Of a stretch of 64,000 nucleotides of DNA, positions 1-9,616 are shown in pieces. A model generated the notes under the pieces. That model was not told the DNA's origin and made no database searches. It saw nothing but the letters and a program-made list of their open reading frames with translations. The first letter of the stretch is position 1. Each line of letters begins with the position of its first letter. The stretch lies in the NCBI GenBank assembly GCA_963667375.1, contig OY763323.1, positions 3,410,001 to 3,474,000 on the forward strand. The letters run 5' to 3'. A program made the position numbers and the translations under genes. Source of the DNA: G963556115 sp963667375 (GTDB lineage Bacteria; Planctomycetota; SZUA-567).

Positions 1-115
1 GCTGCGTTGCTGCGACCGGATTGCAGTAATGAGCGCCGGAAGACTTGCCGGCATCGTTCAAAAGGACAGCACAGATCAGGAAGAAATCATGAATCTGGCA
101 ATGAAATATCTATAA
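1..115 (+). CDS. Sugar ABC transporter ATP-binding protein, C-terminal end (partial)
   Basis: Only the last 37 codons are in the window; the frame beginning at base 2 is open to a TAA at 113-115. The peptide contains CDRIAVMSAGRLAGIV, the usual end of the second nucleotide-binding domain of RbsA/MglA-type sugar importers (compare the family pattern SDRI.VM..GR). It sits 16 bases before a ribose-type permease, which is followed by a periplasmic binding protein, so it is the energising subunit of the same importer. The substrate cannot be deduced from this fragment. Confidence 0.8.
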   Translation, partial: LRCCDRIAVMSAGRLAGIVQKDSTDQEEIMNLAMKYL

Positions 116-131
116 TGAAAGGGTCGCTTCA

Positions 132-1127
132 ATGAATGGATTTTTAGGCAATACTTTTAAACTATTTGGAAAATTCAGATATATGACAGGCCTGGTGCTG
201 GTACTGGTGCTGGCGATAATAATGAGCCCTGAGCAGCGCAAAACGGGTGACATAATATTCCTGACCTTCGATAATCTCTCGGATATTATGCGCCAGGTTT
301 CTGAAAATGGTATTATAGCTCTCGGCATGACACTTGTGATTATATCCGGTGGTATCGACCTTTCAGCCGGCAGCGTTCTGGCACTCTCAGCCACGCTGGT
401 TGCCAAGCTGCTCAAACAGTGGGCACCACAGAGTCTGTCACCCGATATGCATATTATTTTCTGCGTTGTTATAACTCTCGCCGTCTGCGCTGCCTGCGGT
501 ACGATAATGGGAAGCGTAATCGCTAAATTCAAGATACAGCCATTCATCGTCACGCTCGCAGGAATGATCGGACTCAGAGGTATGGCGCGTTACCTGACAG
601 ACAATGCAAACATTGATATCGGTTTCAGTGATGATACCTCCGCAATCTTCGCCGATGCTGTTTCTCAGAAATTTGTCGTTATCAGCATCTTTATTATAAT
701 GGCAGTAATATTCTGTATAATTCTTACCAAAACCGTTTTCGGCCTCCGGGTCAAATCAATAGGAGATAATGCCAACGCTTCAAAATACGCCGGACTGCCA
801 GTAACTAAGATTCTTATTGCCGTATACGCAGTATCAGGTCTGATGTGCGGTCTTGCTGGTATTCTCCATGCGGCGCAGAATCATCAGGGAAGCCCGAATG
901 ACGGTGTATCATATGAACTGGATGCCATTGCCGCTGTAGTCATTGGCGGAGCGAATATGAATGGCGGCAAGGGTTCTATTATCGGCACAGTCATTGGTGC
1001 TTTTATACTCGGCATACTGACCAATATGTTCAGACTCCGTGGTATCGATATCAATGTTGAAATGATGTTCAAAGCAGTAATAATCATCGTCGCTGTGAAG
1101 ATGCAGACCACCGACAAAACAAGCTGA
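132..1127 (+). CDS. Ribose-type sugar ABC transporter permease (RbsC family)
   Basis: This 331-aa polytopic inner-membrane protein belongs to the BPD_transp_2 family, which includes RbsC, XylH and MglC. Family hallmarks are visible: SENGIIALGMTLVIISGGID followed by LSAGSV near residues 56-80, the IQPFIVTLAGM segment near residue 135, and a late glycine-rich stretch around IGGANMNGGKGSIIGT. Hydrophobic helices run through the whole length. The ATG at 132 follows an AAAGGG sequence and lies just after the ATPase stop, so the genes are co-transcribed. The length is normal for the family. The pentose or hexose carried is not identifiable from sequence. Confidence 0.9.
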   Translation: MNGFLGNTFKLFGKFRYMTGLVLVLVLAIIMSPEQRKTGDIIFLTFDNLSDIMRQVSENGIIALGMTLVIISGGIDLSAGSVLALSATLVAKLLKQWAPQSLSPDMHIIFCVVITLAVCAACGTIMGSVIAKFKIQPFIVTLAGMIGLRGMARYLTDNANIDIGFSDDTSAIFADAVSQKFVVISIFIIMAVIFCIILTKTVFGLRVKSIGDNANASKYAGLPVTKILIAVYAVSGLMCGLAGILHAAQNHQGSPNDGVSYELDAIAAVVIGGANMNGGKGSIIGTVIGAFILGILTNMFRLRGIDINVEMMFKAVIIIVAVKMQTTDKTS

Positions 1128-1193
1128 AGCAAGCAGAAATACTCAGTGTTGAGTATTAAAAGAATAATTGTGTGTTTCTTTAGGAGAATTGAA

Positions 1194-2144
1194 ATGAAAA
1201 AACTTGTGTTTGTTGCACTACTACTGGCGGTTACGCTCTGCTGCCAAGCTGTATTTGCCCAGGAAACAAAGAAGCTGGTTATTTTCAGCCAATGTAACAA
1301 TGCAGAGCCATACCGGGCCGCGCAGAATGAGAGTTTCAAAAATCTTTGGTCACAATACCCTGATGTCGAATTCGAACTTATGGATGCACAGCAGGATAAC
1401 AGCAGACAGATCTCACAGATTGAGACCGCTATAAGAAAGCAGCCGGATCTCCTTATTGTTGCCCCAAATGAACGCGGACCGCTCTCTGCAATCATGGGAA
1501 AGGCCAAGAAAGCTGGCATCCCGGTTATCTGTCTTGAACGCGACATCAAGGACGCTGACAATTATACAACCTGGATTATGTCTGATAACTATGTTATCGG
1601 AGCGCAGGCAGGTGAATTCATGAAGGACTACCTGACCAAGAAATATGGCAAGCCAGAGGGTAAAATTGTTGATATCCGCGGACTTCTAGGGGTTGAAGGT
1701 GAAATGAAGCGTTTCAACGGTGCCTGGGATGTAATGAAGAAAAGCCCCGGAATTGTTCAGGTTCAGGAAGCGGTTGCGAACTGGCTGCAGAGTAAAGCCC
1801 GTGAAAGAATGACCGAAATTCTAAGAGCACAGCCAGATATCGATATCGTATACGGACACAATGACCCCATGGCTGTAGGAGCATATCTGGCAGCAAAAGA
1901 TCTCGGAAGAGAAAAAGAGATGATTTTCGTCGGTGTTGACGGTCTAAATGGCCCTGGCGGTGGTATTCAGAAGGTGAAGGACGGGGTACTGGCAGCAAGT
2001 TTCACCTACCCTCTCTGTACCGATAAGGCCGTTGAGATTGGTTATAAAATCATTTCAGATCCAAACTTTAAACCCGAAAAACAATACAATGTAAATTCAA
2101 AAATGATCACCAAAGAGAATGCGGCAAAACTATACAAGGAATAA
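1194..2144 (+). CDS. Periplasmic sugar-binding protein of ABC transporter
   Basis: This 316-aa protein has an N-terminal signal peptide (MKKLVFVALLLAVTLCCQAV, cleavage near FAQ-E) followed by a Peripl_BP_4 / RbsB-like fold. Typical elements are KQPDLLIVAPNERGPL, AGIPVICLERD, an SDNYVIGAQAGEFM segment and VYGHNDPMAVGAYLAAKDLG near the hinge. It is the extracytoplasmic receptor of the importer encoded just upstream. The start at 1194 is chosen because AGGAG lies 8 bases upstream and the signal peptide begins there; an in-frame GTG at 1146 would add 16 residues without a good ribosome-binding site. A hairpin follows the stop. Confidence 0.9.
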   Translation: MKKLVFVALLLAVTLCCQAVFAQETKKLVIFSQCNNAEPYRAAQNESFKNLWSQYPDVEFELMDAQQDNSRQISQIETAIRKQPDLLIVAPNERGPLSAIMGKAKKAGIPVICLERDIKDADNYTTWIMSDNYVIGAQAGEFMKDYLTKKYGKPEGKIVDIRGLLGVEGEMKRFNGAWDVMKKSPGIVQVQEAVANWLQSKARERMTEILRAQPDIDIVYGHNDPMAVGAYLAAKDLGREKEMIFVGVDGLNGPGGGIQKVKDGVLAASFTYPLCTDKAVEIGYKIISDPNFKPEKQYNVNSKMITKENAAKLYKE

Positions 2145-2165
2145 AACAAACCACAGTCTCCTGTC

Positions 2166-2210
2166 AACAGCAGTAAAGGAGTGGGAGCTTCCCGTTCCTT
2201 TACTGTTGTT
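2166..2210 (+). terminator. Hairpin after the sugar importer operon
   Basis: The arms AACAGCAGTAAAGGA and TCCTTTACTGTTGTT pair over 15 bp with a single G-U pair, separated by a 15-base loop. The hairpin begins 21 bases after the stop of the binding-protein gene. The U-tract is weak (ATTAAGGTTT), so it may be a terminator or an mRNA 3'-end stabiliser. Confidence 0.6.
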
Positions 2211-2288
2211 ATTAAGGTTTAAATTTTATCCACACAATTATCCGCACCTAAAGACTCTCGACCTCAAGTATGAGACTTCAACCATTGA

Positions 2289-2323
2289 TTCCACTATAGA
2301 CCAAAATTCTTGACTATAGTGGA
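2289..2323. repeat. Perfect 11-bp inverted repeat in intergenic region
   Basis: TTCCACTATAG (2289-2299) and CTATAGTGGAA (2313-2323) are exact inverted copies separated by 13 bases. They lie in a 340-base intergenic region between the sugar importer and the DUF3795 gene. The repeat could be an operator or a transcript hairpin; no U-tract follows on either strand. The rest of the gap (2324-2483) is very AT-rich and shows no gene. Confidence 0.5.
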
Positions 2324-2483
2324 ATTACCAACACACAACCGTTAATAATCAGCTTCAATTCATAGCTAGCAGCTCGATAATATTATAATATTTATAATAA
2401 AGTAAAATAACTTGATTATAATAACGCGTAATATATGATTAACGTTTATATTGTTGTTATTTTAACTACACTGAGAGTTCGAG

Positions 2484-2831
2484 ATGAAAAATATTACTGC
2501 AGATAAAAAACTGATAGCAAAATGCGGTCTCTATTGCGGAGCCTGCAGCAAATTTCTGAAATCATCCTGTCCGGGGTGTCAGGACAACATAAAAGCGACC
2601 TGGTGCAAAGTCCGCAGCTGCTGCCTTGAGCATTCCTACGGTTCCTGTGCTGAATGTTCATCTTATGCCCAAGCTGTAGAATGTGGCAAGTTCAACAATT
2701 TTATAGCCAGAATATTCGGTTTTATTTTCAGATCAGACCGTAATGCCTGCATTGAAAGGATCAAAGAGTTAGGACCGGAGAGCTACGCCCGGGAAATGAC
2801 GGAACAGCAGAAGCAGACCATAAAAAAATAG
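2484..2831 (+). CDS. DUF3795 cysteine-rich protein
   Basis: A 115-aa protein that matches the DUF3795 pattern: CGLYCGAC near residue 13, then SCPGCQ, WCKVRSCC, CAEC and a further cysteine in VECGKF. The spaced cysteines suggest a zinc or iron-sulfur site, but the function of the family is not established. There is no signal peptide, so it is probably cytoplasmic. It stands alone, convergent with the phosphatase gene downstream. Residues 66-115 are basic and contain a single conserved-looking EIR-type helix (ACIERIKELGPESYAREM). Confidence 0.8.
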   Translation: MKNITADKKLIAKCGLYCGACSKFLKSSCPGCQDNIKATWCKVRSCCLEHSYGSCAECSSYAQAVECGKFNNFIARIFGFIFRSDRNACIERIKELGPESYAREMTEQQKQTIKK

Positions 2832-2882
2832 TACCATACACGATTATAATAAGCTTATTATCAGGAAACAGCGTGGAATAAA

Positions 2883-4046
2883 CTAATTAGAGCCGTATCT
2901 CAAAGCCAGAACCGTGATATCATCAGCCTGCGCCTCATCCCCGACAAAACCATTGAGACAGGACAGAATATTATCCACAATCACCTTGGCGGAAGGGACC
3001 TTTCTGGCCAGTGAATTACTGAGCCGCTGCTCACCATACATCTGTCCCTGAACATCGACCGCTTCAGTTACCCCGTCAGAATACAGCACCAGACTGTCAC
3101 CAGCGGCGAAGCTCACCCTTCCCGCCTTATATGAATAATCCCGGGCATACCCCAGCACCATACCATGACGTTCGGATAATTCAACTACCGAGAGATCATT
3201 CTTAACCAGAAACGGCGCATTATGCCCGCCGTTGGAAAAACTCAGCACCCCGTCAGAAACACACAATATACCGATAAACAGCGAGACAAACATCATCAGC
3301 TGATTATCAGTGCTCAGTTCACGATTTACCGAGGTCAGAATTGACGCCGGAGACAATTCTCCATGAGCATAGGATTTTATAAGTGTCTTGGTAACCGCCA
3401 TAAAGAGCGCCGCCGGCACTCCTTTACCAGAGACGTCACCAACACAGAAGCACAAATGATCATTATCTATGAAAAAGAAATCATAAAAATCACCACCCAA
3501 TTCCTTGGCCGGCTTGAGAAATGCGGAAATATCAAATTTATCATTCTTGGGATAGATCGTTGGAAGCATATCTGACTGAATCTTCTTACCCAGATCAAGC
3601 TCCATCTGCATCCGCCGGCGCTGCTCATCGAGTGCATCATGTGCCATCTTGAGATTCTTCATATTACGCTGCATACATATATGATTCCGAACCCTTGCCT
3701 TGACTTCAAGTATTTCAAAAGGTTTGGTAATATAATCCACCGCCCCGGCTTCAAAACCGCGTGATTTAGCCTTTACGTCGGTAAGCCCGGTAATAAAGAT
3801 AATCGGAATATCCGCTTTGCTTTTATCCTCTTTAAGAATCCGGCAGACCTCATAGCCGTCAAGACCGGGCATTACTATATCCAGCAGGATAAGATCCGGC
3901 TTGCACTTCTCTATCTCCTTAAAAGCAGAGAGCGAGTTGGTCGCAATAGCAACATCATAATCAGCCTCCAGTGCACTCTGAAGTATCTTCTGATTCAATC
4001 TGGTATCATCAACAACCAGCACTCTGGCCGGAACATCATCTAGCAA
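2883..4046 (-). CDS. Response regulator with SpoIIE/RsbU-type PP2C phosphatase output
   Basis: The 387-aa protein has a receiver domain (about 6-125: LVVDD, phospho-acceptor Asp in LILLDIVMPGLDG, and the conserved Lys in ITKPFE), a short coiled linker (about 125-160) and a PP2C-type serine phosphatase domain (about 160-385). The phosphatase metal motifs are visible as LGGDFYDF, GDVSGKGVPAALFM, GGHNAPFL, LYSDGVTEA and ADDITVL. Such proteins dephosphorylate STAS-domain anti-anti-sigma factors in partner-switching pathways. The start appears to be a TTG at 4046, with AAAGAAGA about 8 bases upstream; no in-frame ATG fits the start of the receiver. No partner genes are adjacent. Confidence 0.9.
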   Translation of the reverse strand: MLDDVPARVLVVDDTRLNQKILQSALEADYDVAIATNSLSAFKEIEKCKPDLILLDIVMPGLDGYEVCRILKEDKSKADIPIIFITGLTDVKAKSRGFEAGAVDYITKPFEILEVKARVRNHICMQRNMKNLKMAHDALDEQRRRMQMELDLGKKIQSDMLPTIYPKNDKFDISAFLKPAKELGGDFYDFFFIDNDHLCFCVGDVSGKGVPAALFMAVTKTLIKSYAHGELSPASILTSVNRELSTDNQLMMFVSLFIGILCVSDGVLSFSNGGHNAPFLVKNDLSVVELSERHGMVLGYARDYSYKAGRVSFAAGDSLVLYSDGVTEAVDVQGQMYGEQRLSNSLARKVPSAKVIVDNILSCLNGFVGDEAQADDITVLALRYGSN

Positions 4047-4295
4047 AATATCTTCTTTCGTTACAGAATATTACTTGACCCCAAAAACTACTGCTATTTT
4101 ATACATTTTATCCAGATATAACAATGAATAAAATTCAATAATCAGACATATTCAGCATTTATCTCATATCTGACAACCGTAAAATGATTACTCTTGCAGT
4201 TTACCAATAAATTTGTAAAATTTTATATAGTATCCCTGAGATTCACCACAACTTTCCGCTAAGTCTTTACAAAACACCCAAAGAGAGAGAAACGA

Positions 4296-5423
4296 ATGGA
4301 TATCAACACTTTAACACAATCGTATTATACAGATATAATCCTCAGTATAATCCTTATTATCACCGCGATTCTCCTGAGTAAATTTCTCAGCTCGCATTTT
4401 CGCAAGCGAACCTCCAAACGTGCCCGCACCCTTCTTATACTAATTCTGATCTTTGTCCTGGTGCTGAGTATACTGGTAGAACTCTGGAAAGATCAGAACG
4501 CTTTCATCAACCAGCTCGCCATCTATAAGGATTTTATGCCGGGATATGATACGATAATACTTATTATCGCCGCTGCCGTATTCTCGCACTTTCTGCAAAT
4601 CTGGCTTTCACGCCACAGCTCGGACATGAGTCAGGATCTGAGTAAGCGCCATAAGATAAAACTCGTCGCCAGATGGGTTTCCTGGGGCTTCTTCTTTCTG
4701 GCTACGGCCATAATCTTCCTTATCAAACAGGGCTGGGGCAACACCGGAACCTTCCTCGGGCTGATCGGTGCCGGGCTGGCGTTATCCCTGCAGGAGACGA
4801 TTCTATGCTTCATCGGCTGGCTGCATATTATTTTCAATCACACCTACGATATTGGTGACCGCATTGAAGTAAACGGCATGCTTGGAGATGTTATCGGTAT
4901 CAACACAACCCATACCCGTCTGCTTGAGGTCTCAATGAAGACCCAGGGCGGACAGAGTACCGGGCGCATCATGACAATACCAAATTCACAAGTATTCAGA
5001 GGCTCGGTACTGAACTCAACCTGTGGCTTCCCTTTCATCTGGCTGGAGGTAATAACTACAGTTACCTTTGAGAGTGATGTCGATCTAGCTATCGAAACTA
5101 TAATGCGTATCGCCGAAAAATCTCCACTTAAAATTGAACCGGAGGTAATGAATGATATAACTCTGATGCAGGATGATTATGCAATTCATTACCGCCATCT
5201 TACCCCCATGGTCTACAGCCGTATTGTCAACAGCGGAATCGAACTCACCCTCCGCTTCCTGTCCCCTGTACGCTCGGCCAGACAACGGGAAAATGACATC
5301 TCACTGAGTATTCTTCGGGAATTCAATGAAATTCCCCAGATCGAGATCGCCTATCCGACCTCACGCCTCTACCGGCGCAATGAAGGTAAATATCCGGAAT
5401 ACCAACCGCCGGTCAATAAATAA
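4296..5423 (+). CDS. MscS-family mechanosensitive channel (short form)
   Basis: This 375-aa inner-membrane protein has about four hydrophobic segments in residues 10-190, followed by an MscS beta domain: the pore helix region GLIGAGLALSLQETILCFIG, then YDIGDRIEVNGMLGDVIGIN and IPNSQVF. The C-terminal part (about 260-360) is the mixed alpha/beta cage portion. Family members open under membrane tension to release solutes during hypo-osmotic shock. AGAGAGAAACG precedes the ATG. A second, larger MscS homologue follows in the same direction 209 bases downstream. Confidence 0.9.
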   Translation: MDINTLTQSYYTDIILSIILIITAILLSKFLSSHFRKRTSKRARTLLILILIFVLVLSILVELWKDQNAFINQLAIYKDFMPGYDTIILIIAAAVFSHFLQIWLSRHSSDMSQDLSKRHKIKLVARWVSWGFFFLATAIIFLIKQGWGNTGTFLGLIGAGLALSLQETILCFIGWLHIIFNHTYDIGDRIEVNGMLGDVIGINTTHTRLLEVSMKTQGGQSTGRIMTIPNSQVFRGSVLNSTCGFPFIWLEVITTVTFESDVDLAIETIMRIAEKSPLKIEPEVMNDITLMQDDYAIHYRHLTPMVYSRIVNSGIELTLRFLSPVRSARQRENDISLSILREFNEIPQIEIAYPTSRLYRRNEGKYPEYQPPVNK

Positions 5424-5454
5424 ACCCCAGTTACGAGCCTTTTTCACAAATTCA

Positions 5455-5485
5455 CGGCAGCGGTTTATTCCTGCAAACGCTGCCG
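5455..5485 (+). terminator. Hairpin between the two MscS genes
   Basis: CGGCAGCG (5455-5462) pairs with CGCTGCCG (5478-5485); the stem extends inward with one bulge (GTTT/AAA). It starts 31 bases after the stop codon. There is no clear U-tract, so termination may be partial. Confidence 0.4.
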
Positions 5486-5632
5486 GCTAGCTCATACAAG
5501 CATATACCCACAAGCCCCGTTGTTTTTAACACATACCGACGCTTAATAATTGCAATAAAACAGCATATGACATAAAATATGCATACAGTAATCTTAAAGT
5601 TGCAACCACTCAAGAAAGGAAACTACCGCGTA

Positions 5633-7789
5633 ATGAAGAGAAGTGTAATTCTACTGCTCATAGCTCTACTCAATATATTCCCGGCAATTGCCGAGGAGAA
5701 TACCGGGGATAATGAACCCGTTATACATATTAAAACTCCGCAGGAACTGCTCACCGCCTTTACCCGGTATATGATTTCCGGTACCGGAAAAGGAGCCAGT
5801 ACCCAGGATCTTGCCAGAGCCCTTACTCTCATCCAGCCTCACCTCATAAATGGCAAAGCCGAGAATAAAAGTAATACTCTCGATAAGGCTGATGATCTTA
5901 TTTTCCTGCTGAATACCGTGAATTATAATCCGGAAGACGCCAAACTTATCGGTAACGACGGCAGAAATGCTGTTATAGAGATAGGAGACGAGAATTCAAC
6001 GGTCAGACTTGCCGTTACCCGGGATCCGGATCGGGGCTGGATCTTCTCCGATCTCAATTTCACCGATCCTCAATTCAACGATGCTTTCAAGCATATTGAA
6101 AATGTCAGAAATAATGTAGAAAAGTATGCAGACCAGTTTATACCCGAGTTATCCTCACCGCTGAATACCTTGTACACTTTTACTTATGGGGTACAGAACC
6201 TGCACGGGTATGATATGGATGATGCGGTCGCGGCCTTGAATCTCTCAGACCTTGATCCCAAGGTAGCCGCCGGACTCGGACCGACTTGGGCGATACAGTC
6301 CTACCGGATGCTACATTATGCCTCAACGGTAAAACCCGAGACGCTCTCCAATAACCCGCTCTATGAGGACAAGGTGGTTCTGCTGCTTGATCCGAACTAC
6401 GGCATGATCAGCATGTCCTGCCTGACCGATAAGGAAAGCGGGAAAAAAGCCTGGAAAATAGAGTACGATGGAAACAACAGCATCAACGCCGCCTACGACT
6501 CATTTATGAAGCATGGCATGGCCAGCGAACTGCATTTAATGGGCATCCGCAACCCTACTCTGCACATACGTCTTGATGACTTCTTCCAGCAGAACCTGCC
6601 AATACTTGAAAATAAGTTTCTCGGTATAAACATCTGGAAAATAATCATGTGCCTGCTGCTGATTCTATCCAGTTTTATAATTCTTCCGCTGATACGTATA
6701 ATCTGCCTGCCACTTATAAAGCTTATTACAAAGCTGCTGAATATCAGCGGTTCGCAGAATACCACCAAACGCTTTATACTGCCTCTGCAGATAATTATCA
6801 TGTCCATGTTCTGGTTGAAAGGTATTGTCATTATCAGTGCCAGCCCCAGTATCATGGCCGCAAGCATTGTCGCACTCAATATCATAAAGTGTCTGACTTT
6901 GACCCTGCTGCTCTGCCGGTTCATCGACAGCGCCTGCTCGGTAGCCGCGGAAAGGTTCAGCACCAGCCTGCACATCATCACCAATGTCATGGGCAAGATT
7001 CTGAAAATAGCCGCAGTAATCATGGCCATTCTCTATATCTGCGATATCTTCAATCTCAACACCACAAACTTTCTGGCGGCTCTGGGTATCGGTGGTTTTG
7101 CCTTTGCCCTCGCCGGTAAAGACACTATTGAGAATTTCTTCGGCTCAATCATGATCATAATGGATCGCCCTTTTCGTAACGGCGATTACATCAAGATTGG
7201 CGATATCAGCGGGGTTATTGAGCAGGTAGGAGTCCGCAGTACTACCATCAGAACACTTACTGATACGATTGTAACCATTCCCAACCGGATGTTTATCTCC
7301 TCAACCATTGAAAACCTTGGAATGCGCAAGTGGCGCCGTTATAATACGTCCTTTGATATTCTGTATGAGACCGATATTGACCGGATAAAAATATTCACCG
7401 ACGGGCTCACGGAACTTGCCCACCTGATGCCGGATACCAAAAAGGACGAGATACAGATCTACTTCTACAGTCTGGGATCATGCTCGCTGGAAATTTTTAT
7501 TAATCTCTACTTCCGCAACCGCGGCAGGATCGAAGAACTAAAGGCCAGAGAGAAATTCAATACCCAGGCGCTGCGCCTGGCACAGAGACTGGGCATAGAA
7601 TTCGCTTATCCAACCCAAAAGCTCTACGTCCAGCAGGAGAACCAGCCCTATAATCCGCTGGCACAGGTTCTTCCTGAACCTACCAGCGATAAAGGCGGTA
7701 AAGTCTCAGCCGGAGTAACTCTGGCGCGGGAGATCAGTCCCTATTACAAAGAACCGGAAATAACCGACACCGAAGCTGAAGCGAAATAG
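5633..7789 (+). CDS. MscS-family channel with large periplasmic N-terminal domain
   Basis: A 718-aa protein with a signal peptide (MKRSVILLLIALLNIFPAIA), a soluble periplasmic region of about 300 residues, four or five membrane helices (about 335-500) and an MscS core: TNFLAALGIGGFAFALAGKD followed by ENFFGSIMII, then FRNGDYIKIGDISGVIEQVG and TIVTIPNRMF. The C-terminal cage segment ends with a polar tail. It resembles MscK/YbdG-type large MscS channels. The start at 5633 is preferred because the signal peptide begins there and AAAGGA lies upstream; an ATG at 5579 would bury the signal sequence. It pairs with the shorter MscS just upstream. Confidence 0.88.
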   Translation: MKRSVILLLIALLNIFPAIAEENTGDNEPVIHIKTPQELLTAFTRYMISGTGKGASTQDLARALTLIQPHLINGKAENKSNTLDKADDLIFLLNTVNYNPEDAKLIGNDGRNAVIEIGDENSTVRLAVTRDPDRGWIFSDLNFTDPQFNDAFKHIENVRNNVEKYADQFIPELSSPLNTLYTFTYGVQNLHGYDMDDAVAALNLSDLDPKVAAGLGPTWAIQSYRMLHYASTVKPETLSNNPLYEDKVVLLLDPNYGMISMSCLTDKESGKKAWKIEYDGNNSINAAYDSFMKHGMASELHLMGIRNPTLHIRLDDFFQQNLPILENKFLGINIWKIIMCLLLILSSFIILPLIRIICLPLIKLITKLLNISGSQNTTKRFILPLQIIIMSMFWLKGIVIISASPSIMAASIVALNIIKCLTLTLLLCRFIDSACSVAAERFSTSLHIITNVMGKILKIAAVIMAILYICDIFNLNTTNFLAALGIGGFAFALAGKDTIENFFGSIMIIMDRPFRNGDYIKIGDISGVIEQVGVRSTTIRTLTDTIVTIPNRMFISSTIENLGMRKWRRYNTSFDILYETDIDRIKIFTDGLTELAHLMPDTKKDEIQIYFYSLGSCSLEIFINLYFRNRGRIEELKAREKFNTQALRLAQRLGIEFAYPTQKLYVQQENQPYNPLAQVLPEPTSDKGGKVSAGVTLAREISPYYKEPEITDTEAEAK

Positions 7790-7816
7790 TTTCTTATCAT
7801 TACAATCGGAATTTTA

Positions 7817-7864
7817 AGCTAATATATAAGGTACCGCATTTCTGCGGTACCTTATATATTAGCT
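7817..7864. terminator. Bidirectional terminator with 22-bp perfect stem
   Basis: Exact inverted arms at 7817-7838 and 7843-7864 enclose a 4-base loop (TTTC). It lies between the stops of the MscS gene and the convergent reductase gene. Stem ends are AU-rich on both sides, as in bidirectional rho-independent terminators. Confidence 0.85.
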
Positions 7865-7898
7865 GCTATTGTTCTTTAAAAAAGCTGCCTGACAAACC

Positions 7899-9572
7899 CT
7901 AGCCCATTACCTTCGCGCCCGGCCACATCAGGATACCGCCATCCATCACATAGACCTCCTTGAAGCCAGCTGCCTTGAGCATCAGCGCCGCTTCATAGCC
8001 GCGCAGTGAAATCTTACAGAAAGCCACCACCGGTTTATCGCGTGGAATCGCCTCCAGCTTACTCCGCACCGCACCCAGAGGAATATGCAGCGTATCCGCA
8101 ATATGCATCTGCTCATACTCACCCGGAGACCGAACATCGAGTAACGTAAAGTCTTTACCTTCATCACGCCACTCCTTGACGGTTGCAGGCTTTACTCCCT
8201 GCATCAGACCGTCAAACTTATTCCGCATAACGTCTGCCGCCACAATGATATTATCCATAGCCGGAGAATAGGGAGGAGCATAGCAGAGATCAACCTGCGC
8301 GAACTCATCAAGATCCATGCCGCTGTGCAGTGCCATTGCCGCCACATTGACTCTTTTATCAGCCTCACCAAGACCAACAGCCTGTGCCCCCAGCAGCTTT
8401 CTGGTCTTCTTGTCCCCGATAAGCTTGAGAAACAGCGGTTTCGCCTGCGGCATGAAGTGTGGTTTATCCGGTGCCGGTGCCAGACAGTACTCAACATCAT
8501 AACCTTCAGCAATAGCCTGCCTTTCAGTTAGTCCCGTACGGGCGACATTGAAATCAAAGACTTTGCATACAGAACTGCCGACCACTCCCGGATAAGTATC
8601 GGCAATACCGCAGATATTATTGGCCGCGACACGCCCCTGCTTATTCGCAGTAGAGCCAAGAGGAATAAAGCACCCTTTACCGGTCACAATATTCATGGTT
8701 TCAACACAGTCACCGGCTGCATAGATATCGTCATCAGAGGTCTGCATCTTACCATTTACGAGTATCGCCCCGGTATCCCCGATGTCCAGTCCGGCATCTT
8801 TTGCCAGTTTGACATTCGGCCGTACACCGATGGAAACAATCACCATATCAGCCGGGATCTCGCCTTTGCTGGTTACGACCTTCTCTACCTTGCCTTCACC
8901 GACAATAGCCTCGACCTTGGTAGCGGTCATAACCCGTACGCCATTGGCCTCCATATGCTTTTCAGTAAGCTCTGCCATCTCGGAATCAAGTATCGGCAGG
9001 ATATTGTCGAGCATTTCAACCATCGTCACCCTGCACCCCATTGAGACAAGCGACTCGGTCATCTCAACCCCGATAAGCCCACCGCCGACAACCACACAGT
9101 CCAAAGCTGTATGCCCGGCCAGACGGGCTTTAATTCCCTCTGCATCCTCAACTCCATGCAGTTTATATACCCCGTCAAGCTCTCTGCCGGGGATCGGCGG
9201 CACTACCGGAGACGCTCCGGTACACAAAACCAGACTGTCATATGAAAGCTCTTCTTCACCCTGTGACGATAAAATGCTCAGTGTTTTTTTATCCCGGTTG
9301 ATCGCTGTTGCCTCAGTATGATTTCGCACGCTGAAATTCTTGACTTTCTGAAAGAAAGCAGCGTCACGTACGACCCCGACAGGCGTAGACATGAGCTCTT
9401 TCTGCTCCTTCACCACCCCTGAGACATAATACGGTAGACCACATCCCGCATATGACAAGAACTCACCGCGTTCAATAACTGTCACCTGATCCTCTGGACA
9501 GTTACGCATAATCTTGGCAGCCACCTTGGTTCCCGCTGCCACACCACCAACAATAATAATCTTCTTTGGCAT
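7899..9572 (-). CDS. CoA-disulfide reductase / NADH oxidase with C-terminal rhodanese domain
   Basis: The 557-aa flavoprotein has an FAD-binding GGVAAGTKVAAKI motif at the N terminus, a single active-site cysteine (Cys44 in SYAGCGLPYY), an NAD(P)H-binding VVVGGGLIGVEMTESL around residue 165, the second FAD motif IYAAGDCVE and the CoADR family segment CYAPPYSPAMDNI. Residues about 460-555 form a rhodanese domain whose loop Cys lies in CKISLRGYEAA. Proteins of this architecture reduce CoA disulfides or persulfides with NAD(P)H. GGAGG precedes the ATG. It is the second gene of a two-gene unit behind an ACR3/bile-acid-type transporter, which suggests a shared role in thiol, sulfur or oxyanion handling. 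Confidence 0.92.
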   Translation of the reverse strand: MPKKIIIVGGVAAGTKVAAKIMRNCPEDQVTVIERGEFLSYAGCGLPYYVSGVVKEQKELMSTPVGVVRDAAFFQKVKNFSVRNHTEATAINRDKKTLSILSSQGEEELSYDSLVLCTGASPVVPPIPGRELDGVYKLHGVEDAEGIKARLAGHTALDCVVVGGGLIGVEMTESLVSMGCRVTMVEMLDNILPILDSEMAELTEKHMEANGVRVMTATKVEAIVGEGKVEKVVTSKGEIPADMVIVSIGVRPNVKLAKDAGLDIGDTGAILVNGKMQTSDDDIYAAGDCVETMNIVTGKGCFIPLGSTANKQGRVAANNICGIADTYPGVVGSSVCKVFDFNVARTGLTERQAIAEGYDVEYCLAPAPDKPHFMPQAKPLFLKLIGDKKTRKLLGAQAVGLGEADKRVNVAAMALHSGMDLDEFAQVDLCYAPPYSPAMDNIIVAADVMRNKFDGLMQGVKPATVKEWRDEGKDFTLLDVRSPGEYEQMHIADTLHIPLGAVRSKLEAIPRDKPVVAFCKISLRGYEAALMLKAAGFKEVYVMDGGILMWPGAKVMG

Positions 9573-9616
9573 TTTTCGCCTCCATTAACTGGTTTTCAAC
9601 GATTACTTATCTTAAT

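Noticed and set aside
884..1561. 225-aa open frame opposite the sugar permease and binding-protein genes
   Set aside because: It overlaps two clear genes on the other strand, has Ser/Ile/Cys-biased composition typical of antisense frames and no family features.
6493..7119. Open frames on both strands within the large MscS gene
   Set aside because: They are shadows of a well-supported membrane protein frame and show no start signals or domains.
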